A DNA stretch of 64,000 nucleotides from Straminergon stramineum. Its lineage: Eukaryota; Streptophyta; Bryopsida; Hypnales; Calliergonaceae. The stretch lies in NCBI GenBank assembly GCA_963920665.1, contig OY987264.1, positions 25,648,906 to 25,712,905 of the forward strand, given 5' to 3'. The position numbers and the translations under genes are program-made. Position 1 is the stretch's first letter, and the number at the start of each line of letters is the position of its first letter. The notes beneath the pieces were generated by a model that saw only the letters and a program-made list of their open reading frames with translations, had not been told where the DNA came from and did not search any database. Shown piece by piece: positions 47,963-59,263 of the stretch.

Positions 47963-49560
47963 GAGCTATACTATTGTATGAGAGACTTTGTCTTGTAGCA
48001 CAAGTCCTTTTGAGTAAGGTTACTAAGGTAACTACTCAAACTTCCTCAAGATACCTTTTGTCAATGCAAAGCCTCCTTTTCTTCAAATTTTACATAAGCA
48101 ATATTGCATTTTCATTGTATCACTAGAGCCATAAACTTTCTTTTACACTTTGAATCTAGCTAGTAGGACATTGTTTGTTCTTGTAATTAAACAACATCAT
48201 GTCATATACACTAGGTGCATAGACTTTTTTTCTTAATCCTCACTAAATTAACAAAAATTGAATAATTTAAGAGCTTTGATCTAAACCATAATTACCACCA
48301 CTACAATAAATTTATATTTGCACCGAAATCTAAACTACAATATCCTACCATTTTGTTGCCATAGTTAATTCATAAATGTTATCAAATACTTCAAGACAAT
48401 CATCACCTCATACATATTTACAAATACATTGAATATTTATTATAAATAAATAGAAAGTATTTGTAATAAATTCCATTTAAAAGAACAAAAAGGAATAACT
48501 TGATTTTAAAATCCTTAAATCTACTAAGTTGAATGTCTAAGCTAAATGTTAAAAATGTCCTAAAATAATTTTTTGGGTCTAAATATCTCAATTTTGTGTA
48601 CTTTGAGATTTGAAAATAAAAAAATTGGTTGTTGGAAGAAAGTTCCAATCTTCCAAAACTTATTGTACTCTACTCCAACTTCATAGCTTGCAAATCCCTT
48701 ATACTATAGGTGAAGCATGCCCAAAGTGTCTATTAGATGTGCCACTACATATCAAATACTCAATTCCTAGATTATTGTCATCATTGCATTTGTATGCAAA
48801 TAAACATATATTACCATGGACCAAGTATCTAACTTCACCATTCACAACAATCTCATTTAAGAAAGACAATATAAATAGATGGTTAGGAAATTATACCTCT
48901 AGCCAATCTTAATGGCATCAACACCAATATTAAATGACTCCTCTATGACTACCACATGTATTTTTGTAATTGCATTTGGATGTGTGTCTCAAATAATATG
49001 TTAGTTGCAAGTTGATGGAAAGACACTCAATCCCTTCAAAATTCATATCAATTTTGTTGGTGACATATATCATGCAAATGGCATTACATCTTGCCCCACT
49101 ATTGCATGAAAATTCTAGAATTGATCTTCAGTACAAGTTCTATACAAGCTACAAGTTTTACTACTTGTCATTGTGCGGTATTGTGTGGTTTAGTGGCCCA
49201 CCTAGCAATTGTCTTAGTTTATGGTGCAAGTACAAGTGGGAGAAGAGGAGGATATAGAGCAAGGGTTGGAAGAGCCATTTCTATTGTGAACTACTATAAA
49301 AAGACAAGCTTGGTTGCTTGAAGATTGTAGGTAGTTGAGGAGTGCAGGTTATTCCAATAGTTGTATTTAGATTTGAATAGGTAGTTAGCAAGTGTGTTGA
49401 TTGTCCTGATTTTGCTTTTGAAAGTGATTATGGATAGCAAAATTAGAGGTTGCCAAATAATGAAATAGTTGCAAAATTTTCATCACTAGGAAAGATTTGG
49501 TTGTTAGTATCAAAAGGTAGTTGTCTCCTTCTCTCTTTATGGCCAAAGGCCTTGTAAAAG
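47963..49560. other. AT-rich intergenic DNA
   Basis: No supported gene. Open frames at 48610-48912 and 49012-49321 have no domain. Confidence 0.4.
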
Positions 49561-50054
49561 GTTCACTATAAGAAATCCACGTTTTTTGTTGTGTTTGACC
49601 ACTAATGCATGATGTCCAACAAAACATGAAGATGTCAAAGGGCAACTAGTCCGACAAGGTAGAATTTCATGGATGTTGCAAAGAACATTGGTGCCTTACT
49701 ATAAGTCTAAGTTGATGTTATCATTGACGTTCACATTTTATTTGGCATGACTAAAGACATATTGATGTTTGTGGGAATGCCCAAAAAAACTTAGATTGCC
49801 ACGTCATAGAATAAACCCATTTTGACTATGGATGAGTTAGTGAAAATTACTACAATCTATGGAAAAATGCTAACCATATGTGAAAAATTTAGGGGAAAGG
49901 CAACCACATGGCATGCTTTGCCAAAAAAAGGGAAATGGATGGATGTGCACCATAGATGAAAGAAATGGTCTTTATACTAGTGGGGTAGTAGGAAGTGAAA
50001 CAATCCATATGGGATATGTAAAGTAAGAATTGTATTCAATGTAAAATGTCTAAA

Positions 50055-51946
50055 TTAACCCCTAAAGGACCATTGTCCCCTCGAAGGACAAAATTGATTT
50101 CGGGCAAGTTCCTATGACCTCAATTTTTAGTTAAACTTTTTGAAACTTTCTCATAAGATAGAAAAAATGATTAGCTTTGTGAAAATATAATTTTTATTTC
50201 AATTGGTGCTCGGGAGCAAAAGTTATGCCATCTTAAACATAATTTTCATGTCACTGGGTAGAAAAATAAATCCACAAAAAATTTAAATTTAATTTAAAAT
50301 TTTTTTTCTTGTATATTTTATTTTTGTCTACATGTGAAGCTTTGATTCATTCCATTTGGATTAGTAATGTGAAAGTTATGAATAATATTGTTTTTCGGGC
50401 AATAGGAGCATCTTCTTGAAAAAACAACTTATAGGATTCATTTTTGAATGCAATTTTCATAATTTTTCAAAAAAAATTGTTTGAAAAAGTTAACCCCTCA
50501 CCGCCCAAGGTGACCAAAACTATCCACTCCAAATCTAAAAAATGCTCTGCATGTAGCACTGAGGCAGGAAATTGTCAGGCGATTTGATGATTAAGGTTCT
50601 GGGAGGCGTTAGGATTACGTCTGTGTAATTTCTAGGATTAGGGTGCATATCAAACTTGAGAGATGCTGCTTGGATTGGACAAAGGTGGAAAAACAGATAG
50701 GTGGTTTGGCCTCCATTTCCAGATTGTGACTGGCCAAAGGCAGTCGCAAATCGTTGGGCTTAGGAGGGGAGGGAGTGCGGTACTCAATGAAGGAGCTCTG
50801 TGGCTGCTGCTCCGATCTAAGTGACATTTTGCAAAATTTTGAAGAACATTTGTTTTTCAGCCAATCAGTGTTGTGGGTGCATAAATTTTTGATTGAATTG
50901 ACTTTGATGTGTTTGGATTTGATGCTTTCTATTATAGGTTATTGCTGCCGGATTATTGAGTATCCTCTGTCGTTCGAAAGGGCTGCTATCACAACCCCTC
51001 GCTCGGCAGAGTCATAGTGCCTATGCAAACAGGGCCGGTTCTGACAAGGAAGAACCCCGATTTCTCGTACATTTGCTTCTCAAAGATTGGTGAACTCATA
51101 GGTCCGGTGATTCTAAAAATTTGACCAGTTATGGATTGTCCCTCTGTGAGGTTATTGACCAATTTTGGAGAGCAGGCATCAAATCAATGTGCTTGCCATA
51201 AATTCCGAAGTACCAAAATGTGCATGCGAAGTCAATTGATTTTGATATTTTCCTCAAGATTTCGGGCAAATTGCCGAAAATCAAGACAATGAAATTCCAA
51301 TTAGAAAGAATCTCTGGCCCTACCACAAAGTTATTCACCAATCTGTGCAGTGAAGTAAGCTGATTCCACCTGGATCTTATGTTACAAACAAATTTCCGCT
51401 AGGGTCCCAAGAAACCATCCTCACAGTGCGTCCAAGCATGGGCGTTGAGGGGTTAAGTTTGTTTGCTAGAACAATTTCACCATTGGGATTATTGAGTTTC
51501 AGTCCCATCTTAGAGCTATCAACAATTTAGTTCTTCATGTAATCTTGGACCTACTTCTACTTATCAATTTTTTAGAGAATGAAAATCAAGAGTTTTTTCT
51601 TTTGAAATTTTTTTCTTGGAATATCAACTCAATTCTTCAACACAAAAATTTTTAAATTCACAGTCCATAGTGCAAAAAACTTCAACAAAAGGTGGTCAAA
51701 GTCATCTGAAATTGCAAGCCAGTGTTCAAAAAAACTTCTTTTTCCAACTTTGAATGCTAATATCTCTCAATCTGTGTGGTCAAAATTCATGAAATTTTTA
51801 TCACATGGTTTGAGACAAGTAAAGTACAAGATCCTATGGTTAGATTTTTTTTAAGTATTTTTTTGAATTTTATGGGTGAACACAGCAGAAATGGCAGTTT
51901 TGAGTGGTTTTTGATAGAAAAATGGCCTCGGTCCTGTAGGGGATAA
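50055..51946. mobile_element. TTAA-flanked element, copy F outer, interrupted
   Basis: It starts TTAA plus CCCCTAAAGGACC and ends GGTCCTGTAGGGG plus ATAA (decayed TTAA). The interior is collinear with copies E and G on either side of an insert at 50490-51456. Removing the insert gives about 921 bp, the standard family length. Confidence 0.83.
50490..51456. mobile_element. TTAA-flanked element with CCCCTCACCGCCC ends (959 bp), nested in copy F
   Basis: TTAA plus CCCCTCACCGCCCAAGG on the left, and a CATGGGCGTTGAGGGG end plus TTAA on the right. The flanking copy-F sequence reads GAAAAAG before and GTTTGTTTGC after, so one TTAA was duplicated. The interior is unlike the other copies: GC-richer, with short open frames on both strands (50615-50827 minus, 50754-51017 plus). 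It is a different subfamily and may carry captured host sequence. Confidence 0.83.
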
Positions 51947-52701
51947 ACAACATCTAGATGTTTGAAACAATGTTGAGATGTACAGTGGTCAAGTTCCCAT
52001 ATTTTAGTTATCCCATATCTTTTGTCTCACCATAGACATATGATGGATATAAATACGACCTCTCTACTTGCATTCTCACAAACTTTCAATGAAGGAATTC
52101 TATCATTCTAACATAAAACATTCTCTTAATGGTAGATGAAAAGTTTTCTTGAATTCTTGTTGAATTCAACAATTTTGCTTGTTCCTTTTATTTTATTTTA
52201 AATTTCTTAGAAATAATTATTTTTTGGTGATCTTGGCTTATAGGTATGGTATGCACTAATTGATGTCTTAAAAAACGTTTAGACATCTAATTTGACGTCT
52301 CACAAAACAACATGAAAATCTTCAAATATCATAAAAGTGTGTTGACTAGGAATGCCATGTCATCATTGTTGGTTACTATGTCATTTCTAATACCACCACA
52401 TCAAGTGCCACAAAATAGATGTTCTAGATCATGAAAAAAATTCCATGTGACTCTCCTCACCCGCGTGGTGCTTATGTGGCATCTACATGCCACATAGTGC
52501 AGAGCTTGGAAGACCATGTTTTCTATGATGTTTGAAAAAAACATGCTTGAATTGGGCATGTTTTTTGGGTTTTACCACATTTTTGTCCCCTCAATTATAA
52601 TAAATTTTTGTAACAACAAAGTTGATTATTTCCTTGTCACTCTAAACACCTTGTCGCATTTTCTAAGACATCTAAAAAAACTCAATTTTCTTATAGTGGT
52701 C

Positions 52702-55300
52702 GAGGTCTAATATTTGTAAATATCCTAGATTTTGGAGGGGATGATTTAACCTTGTAACAACACTATCAACTAAAAGTGTCTGATGAATGACTTTGGAGCT
52801 CAAACCCTAGAGCCCAATGGGGGCGTTAAAGGAAAGTGAATGATGGGCGCAATTTACTTCATTTAAGGGATTTAGATTTTTCTGGAAGGAAAGATTAAAA
52901 AGATGGTTCGGCTACTCTAGTACGCTTGTAGGGTCTAAATGCCTACAATCCTAATTTTGTATTGGTCATGTTCATCTTCAAAATAAAATGCATTCAAAAT
53001 AGTGTCAATGCAATTTTTATGGGCAATGGGGATGTACATCATCATCATTTTTTTATTTTATGAAAAAACAACAACAACATTTGCTAAGCACATTCTACAA
53101 ATCAATAAGATATTCCACCAGGAACAACAAGCATTGCCAAGCACATCCAAGGGAGAAAATGCAGATCATGGCAATTGCAACATTAGGTAGAGGAAGTTTT
53201 TGATACTATCCATCACAACTGCACTTCTTTCTTCAACTTCAACTAACTACCCATTCCACTTGATGGCAAGTGCTCAAAAATCATTAGATTTGCAACCTCA
53301 ATTTATAATGTATGCAAGCAAAAGAAGAGATCGTGTAAGAATCGGGTTGGCAACTTGTTTTCTAAGCTACATGAATACTTTCATGCTCAATACTGCAATG
53401 ATGAGAATTGTGGAGGGCATCAAATGTGAAAGCATGGAGACTTCATAGTTTCTATTTCAAGCTCCACATTTAGGGAATTCTCTCTCAGAGCCTTCATTCA
53501 CTTAGTCATTGTGCTACTTCAATAATCCATGGTACACAATTCTGTGCTCTCATGATTCATCCATGTCTGTTTCCCTCCCTGTCTACACTGCCATTACCAA
53601 TGCACATACACTTATTATAACTGATTTACCATTATCAAAGTATTGTTCTACTTCCAACCTTAGTATCTACCCATCTCTAGTATCTTGGTCACCTCTTGAA
53701 TGCATTTGCTAATGCTTTCAAAATCCTCTCTTTGTCTCTCAAATAAGATTTCATGAGACAATACGGTCTTTAGTCAATTGTGTGCTTCCAACCAATGGTT
53801 TCCCACTATGGTTAACTACCAAATAGAATGGAAAAAAAAAAGAATGTCCATGGCAAAAATACGCAACATGAAAGATTCTTGTTAGAACTCTTCACTTGTC
53901 AAAAACTAATGTTGCAATATTGGTTGCATCCTTTCCATAATGGCAATTAAAAAAGTTTTCAAGTTTCCCTTAAAAATTTTGTTTGGTTCTTCCATTGGCT
54001 GACCATTTTTTCTAGTAGCCCCAAACTACATGTTTGACATGCATCTGAAAAAAGATTGCCTTTGAAAAGTCGTGGAGTTTATAGTTTTTTGTCCAAATTG
54101 AATAATTTTTTTCATATTCAAGAAGATCCACTTGACTTACTCTACGGGTGGAAAATAATCAAGAATGAAATTTTTTTGTGCCAATCAAACCCTCCAAACA
54201 CAAGTAGCAATATGATAATGCTTGCTTGAACATTTTGAGAGTTAATTCAAAGGAAGCTACAATATCATAGGATTAATGTGGACAAAAGATCAAAGGTCTA
54301 AATTACTAATTTGTGGACAAAATATTTAGTAAGTTCTCAAGTGTTTCATGAGAACTATAAATAAATTTATCTCATTCTTACAAACTTGATGAATGATCCA
54401 TTTTACATCAAATGGATATATAACTATAGTGCCAAGTTACATTCTTCATTTCATATGTAAGTTTGTTTTAACCCCTTCTAACCTAAAGAATAGTGCTATG
54501 ATTTTTGTCCCTTATTTTGAGGTGCATGTATTGGGGGGTAGTGAGTGGCTGGAGTAAAACATATGTGCAAACAAATGATAGGGTATCTTAAAAAAATAGG
54601 GGCTAAAAATTATAAATGGTTTTAGAGTAATATAGGGTATTAAAAATGGCATTGGACGTCTTTAAAGTGTTGTAGGGTATGGAATAATAGGTCCCATTAG
54701 AAAATTACATAATGATATCATGTGAAATTAAAAAAAAAAAAAATAATCCATACCCCCCTATAAAATAGTGGTTGTTCACACCTATACCCTTATTTTTTTA
54801 ATACACTGACCCCGCCGAGTGCATGTACTAAAATTCAAATTTTTTTGCAAAATAAAATTCATTACTAGTATATAAAATACTTAGTGAATCTAATGGTAGT
54901 AGTTTCATGAAACTCTACTTTATAGAAGTTTTTGAAGTGTAGTGTAATGCAATTCAAGGTTTATGGTTTCTTGTCTTATTTTGGCAAAGGATGAAAATTT
55001 TAATGATATCAATATAGCTAACCAATAGATTGTAGCTACCTTATAAAGAAGGCAAATCAAGGAGTTCAAAGAAGTGTCCATTTCTTTTTATACTCTCAAT
55101 TACTATGAATTACAAACTCTTCTAAGAGAAAAAAAGATGCCAAAATGTTATAAAATATCAACACTTTAACACTCGAATCTTTATAAGGACTGTTTTGCTC
55201 ATTTTTACTTATGTTTTTGTACTAATATATTATCTATTTTATTTCCATGAAAGTTGTCTTACTATGATTCCAATCTTACATTGGATGAATGAAAATTTAT
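52702..55300. other. AT-rich intergenic DNA
   Basis: No gene recognised. Plus-strand frames at 53002-53190 and 53200-53448 show no known domain and sit in ordinary AT-rich sequence. Confidence 0.4.
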
Positions 55301-55365
55301 ATAACTCCTAAAGAATCAAAGTCTTTTTTTCATCAAAAACACCTATATTAGATGAAATCCACCTA

Positions 55366-55580
55366 CTATAAAGGACTACGAGTTTCCGTGAGTTCTCCCA
55401 AGTTCTGGGACTATGGGAACTTAGCCACAATAGTTGGTTGACATGGCCAAAGTTCGGCCATGTCAAATTATAATAAAATAAAATAAAATAATTTTTTAAT
55501 AATTTTTTATTTTGGCCTAAACTAGCTAGTTCCAAACATGGGGAACTAGCCTGAAACGGCCCTTTAGTACTGCTAAAAAA
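55366..55580. mobile_element. Possible hAT-like MITE inserted in copy G
   Basis: This stretch has no counterpart in copies E and F and ends in AAAGGGCCGTTTCAGG-like sequence on the complement, which resembles hAT MITE termini. GATGAAATCC on the left and AATGAAATCGCC on the right may be remnants of a target duplication. Exact ends are uncertain. Confidence 0.4.
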
Positions 55581-56298
55581 CATCTAATGAAATCGCCATT
55601 TCTATTGTAAGTTGGAAAACTTTCTAACTTTTTTCTTTTTCTTTTTTGTATATCTAACCATTGGATCTTACACTAGACTAATGTAAGAATATGTGGAAGA
55701 AATATTTAGAAACTTTGACCACGTAGATTGCAAGATATTTGTATTTAAAATTAAGAAATCAAGTTTTTTGCACCCTCTGTGACTAGGTTTCTTTTATTGT
55801 GAATCTTTTTAACTTAAATTTTTGCACTATAGATTTTGAATTAAAGTAATTTTGTGTTCAAAAATTGAATTGAATCTAGATATGTAGAACTAAATCATGT
55901 AGGATTTCTTTTGGAAAACTGTTAAAATGAAATTTAAAAAATGAATCCAAAATGTTATTTTTTGAAGAAAATGTTCGAAAACAAGAATCTCCATAACTTT
56001 CTCATTACTAGTCCAAATGGATTGAATCAAGTTCACATGTAGAAAAAAGTATTTTCTATGAGAAACAAAATTTAAAATTTTTTATTTTGAATTCTTGAGA
56101 TTATTTTGTCTTGCTCAATTAATTTTCTTTTAGCTTTGTATGACATAATTTTTTCTCCCAATCATTGATTGAAATAAAAATTATATTCTCAAAAAGCTAA
56201 TGTATTTTCCTATCTTCAAATACTTTTTCAAAAAATCAAGTCATAAATTGAGATCATAGGCACCTGTACAATCCTTACAATGTCCCCCCAAAAGACAC

Positions 56299-56717
56299 TT
56301 AGAGCATCTCCACTAGAGACTTCCCTATCCCTATCTAGATGAATTATTTCATTTAGGTAGGAAAAAACACCCTACCACCAACATGTCATATCTCATAAAT
56401 TTTTTGAAAAGGTCTAAATTCTCTATGTAGGAAGCCATATATAGAACCGGAATCTAAAAAACTAAATACTTCTTTTCATTATACTTCTATGATGTACACT
56501 CTTCCAATTTGAGCTTGCATTGTTCCTTCTAGCCCTTGTGCTATTTACACAACTTCTTTAACCTTGTTATTGTTACTTATGATGCTGAACTACTTGAAAT
56601 TGTGAATAGGTGGAGAAGAATTGGTGGGGCTCTTATTTCCTATCCCCATCTTTGCTCCCTCTTCATCCACATGGGCTAGGGATAGAGATAGGAAAGCCCT
56701 TGGTGGAGATGCTCTTA
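56299..56717. mobile_element. PIF/Harbinger (Tourist-like) MITE, 413 bp
   Basis: TTA precedes and follows an element that starts GAGCATCTCCACTAGAGA and ends in the complement of GAGCATCTCCACCAAGGG. The inverted match continues through CCTATCCCTATC, for about 33 bp with few mismatches. A 3-bp TTA duplication with this terminus fits PIF/Harbinger MITEs. It is inserted into copy G. Confidence 0.85.
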
Positions 56718-56739
56718 GTCTTGGTCCTTTAGGGATTAA

Positions 56740-57440
56740 ACAAAAGGTTCATCACCATGACTCTTCATCATTCAAAAATATGGACAATGATGAACATTTT
56801 CATCTCTCATTATTCATTGAGCACAAAAATTTCATTTCGAATATTCTTAATAAGATATATTTCTCCAAAGTGAGTTGTTCATTTCATTAACCTAAATAAA
56901 CTTCAACTCAAATATCTATTAAACTATGCAATCAAATAATTTGAAAATTTTGAGATGCTAAACCTCAATATGAAGTACAAGATCCAATGCTTACATTCCA
57001 TCCTATCTTAAGAAAAAATTAGCAAACATATTACTCAAGTTCTTGGCAGGTTTGGCTTAAATTTTCACCCTTACCAAGTTCCCATTTTGACGGTCCAAGA
57101 AAACAAGTAAACAATGGAGTTTCAACACATGACACTTGAATTACCAACCAAAACACAAATTTACAGATTGATCTCAAGCATTGAACATTAATTAACGGTA
57201 CCAGTTCTACAAGTAGGACTCCCCAGTTCTAAAGCCGACATCACAAAAGCCTATCCCCAGTAATTAAAAAAAAAAATTCAGAGCTATTTCAGCAAGACAA
57301 TGTCGTCAGGCAACGAACATGGGGCGTCATGGCATGAAAATCAAACATAAAATGAACGATGATGCACTTGCTAACCGTTGCAAGGAGCATTTACATCCTT
57401 TCACTTGTATATGGGGGTCTGAATTCGAGCAAAGCCGATT
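56740..57440. other. Spacer and 3' region of the 121-aa gene
   Basis: No coding frame supported; the last few hundred bases probably hold the 3' untranslated region of the minus-strand gene. Confidence 0.4.
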
Positions 57441-58761
57441 CTACGCTGAAGGTTCTTGTGGTGGAGCAGCTGCAGGAATAGTGTCGGTTCGCAGTGGTGC
57501 CTTCGATTGCGTAAAATCAGTGTCGACTACATTTCCAGCAGTACTAATTAATTCATCAAGCTGTGAACCCAATGCATCAGCAGCGTCTTCGGCTGGTGCA
57601 TTTTCCCTGGTAGCGGAGTCGATTGCATCCTGCAATTAGGTCAAAATATAATCAGAATAGGGTACCAGTAGTCCAAATTTCACGTTCTACAACGGCTGGA
57701 AAACTCTATTGCAGGCACACAACTCGAAGTCAATGATTCTGCAAGACCTAAAACTGAAAAAAGCACCGTTCCTTTACGATGTTTAGACATAACACATCAA
57801 ATTACGTTTAGGGTCAGTATACAGAGAAGCATTAGACTAGACATTTCAACTACGTTCTAAGAAATCTAGCAATGAGATAGGTCAAAAAACGGGAGTGTTG
57901 TCTAGAAGGGCTTTGCACTTTGTCTAGGCAGTCATGAAAAAAAATTACAGTGGATGATATAAATGACATGAATGCTTACATGGCAACATCTCTTGTGAGT
58001 GGCCTTGTCCATTTGACCATTCTGTGAAGTGCTCCGAATATCATCAACCTACAAGATGGTCAAACGGACAAGACCACTTAGACTAACTTAGCCTTTTTAT
58101 GTCCTGTCATCTTCTCCAACTAACATAGACTATTTAATTTCTAATTTCTAATGTCTTTGCCATCTTGTCCAGTGGACTCCAGATGGCCTCAATTTGTAAC
58201 CACAACTTAGATGGAAACATGCAGAACTTAGAGTTCATTCTGAAGACCCTCTCTACAGTCTTAAAGATAAAACTTCAGATTATGTTATCTCCATGTTCTG
58301 CAGCTTTGACAGCAGTAAAACGAAACACAAAGATCAGGGTATCACGAGCTAGGGTTTGGTATCAAAAGCGCAATGTCATTGTGAAACCCTAAAGATTCAA
58401 AAACCTTCTCTACATGTACCCTATGGCATCATTTCAAAAATAACATACCTTAGTGAAACAATCGGAGGTAGGTTCAGGGTGTTTGGCGTAAATCTTTTGA
58501 GCTGCGAGCTGCTTCCAACCACACCACACGACACCAAATAATCAACTCCCCAAATCCAAATTGCAGAACTCATCAAACCCTGCTCGAGCAAGATGATGCA
58601 TTCCTCTAAAGTAATTACAAGCAAAAATCCATAAAATCCTGGAGGACACTGACCGTAGCACGCTCTATAGAGTTTTCATCAAGCGTACGCGGTTCCGTGT
58701 TGATGGACGGTTGCCGAAGGTCAGCATCCTTATCTAATTCCTCCATCTTACTCTCTTCCAT
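57441..58761 (-). CDS. Small acidic protein of 121 aa, unrecognised
   Basis: Three exons on the minus strand: 58761-58654, 58048-57980 and 57629-57441. All are phase 0, with donors ACG|GTCAGT and CAT|GTAAGC and acceptors TTGTAG and TTGCAG. The protein starts MEESKMEELDKDADLRQ, has a Cys-containing middle (MDKATHKRCCHDAID), a helix-like AEDAADALGSQLDELIST, and a Pro/Ala-rich end. It has no signal peptide or membrane segment and looks like a soluble adaptor-type protein with one helical core. The strong splice signals support a gene. It shares a short divergent promoter with the gene at 58921. I do not recognise the family. Confidence 0.6.
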
Positions 58762-58920
58762 GATTGGACAGACTGTCACAAAACGAGAAACATCATCAAT
58801 TGCGGAAACCCTAGCGATCGCCGGAACCCTAATTCAAACTCCCATGGGAAGAATGCAATTGCGGATCGTGAAAATCCCAGTACTGGGAATTTTACCCAGG
58901 CAACTTGCGAAGAGACGAAG
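58762..58920. promoter_or_regulatory. Candidate bidirectional promoter, about 160 bp
   Basis: It separates the start codons of two divergently oriented predicted genes. It contains repeated AACCCTA-like motifs (near 58808 and 58827), a telo-box-type element common in plant promoters of housekeeping genes. No TATA box is evident. Confidence 0.45.
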
Positions 58921-59263
58921 ATGGCGCAATCGCACGGGACCCAGCAAAGTATGGAAGATTTCTGCACAGCAAAAGCAGAAGAATCTCGGGCTCGCTGGAG
59001 ATTGAACTGGCGAAGTGAAGGCTTTAGTAAAGTGAGATCCGGCTTTGCCTTTGCCTTAGGCTTGGGTTCCACGGTTTTCAAATTCCTTCCTTACAGGCCA
59101 CGTCATGTTTGCCACTTGGACTGTATGTGCTGGCGCATACTGGTTGGTTGGCCTGTTGCGATTCTTCATTATTTGTTGCTTCACTGATATTCTCAGAGAA
59201 GATCTGCTGATTCTTATTAAGGGCCTCCTGCCATGTGAGTCGGGCCGGTGGAAAAAGCACTAA
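58921..59263 (+). CDS. Small membrane protein of about 90 aa, unrecognised
   Basis: Exon 1 (58921-59026) and exon 2 (59097-59263) are separated by a 70-bp intron, with donor TTTA|GTAAAG and a pyrimidine-rich TTCCTTCCTTACAG acceptor. The joined frame reads through GFSHVMFATWTVCAGAYW, LVGLLRFFIICCFT and DILREDLL, giving one or two hydrophobic segments after a polar N terminus. Without splicing the frame ends in an 88-aa version that lacks this organised hydrophobic region. A strong GTGAGT at 59235 could start another intron, so the C terminus is uncertain. No family is assigned. Confidence 0.45.

Larger units (their letters stand above)
49561..52701. mobile_element. CACTA-like (En/Spm) element carrying nested TTAA elements
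   Basis: CACTATAAGAAAT at 49564 and the complement of CACTATAAGAAAATTGAG ending at 52698 give termini of about 12 bp. Flanking triplets are GTT and GTC, a 3-bp duplication with one mismatch. Short subterminal motifs (GATGTC/GACATC, TGACGT) recur in the first and last few hundred bases, as in CACTA elements. Without the nested inserts the element is only about 1.25 kb and encodes no transposase. Confidence 0.65.
55301..56739 (-). mobile_element. TTAA-flanked element, copy G, inverted, with two nested inserts
   Basis: The right end is GGTCCTTTAGGGA plus TTAA; the left end is an eroded ATAA plus CTCCTAAAGAATC. Read on the minus strand it follows copies E and F. It is interrupted by a Harbinger-type MITE (56299-56717) and by a second insert at about 55366-55580. 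Confidence 0.75.
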
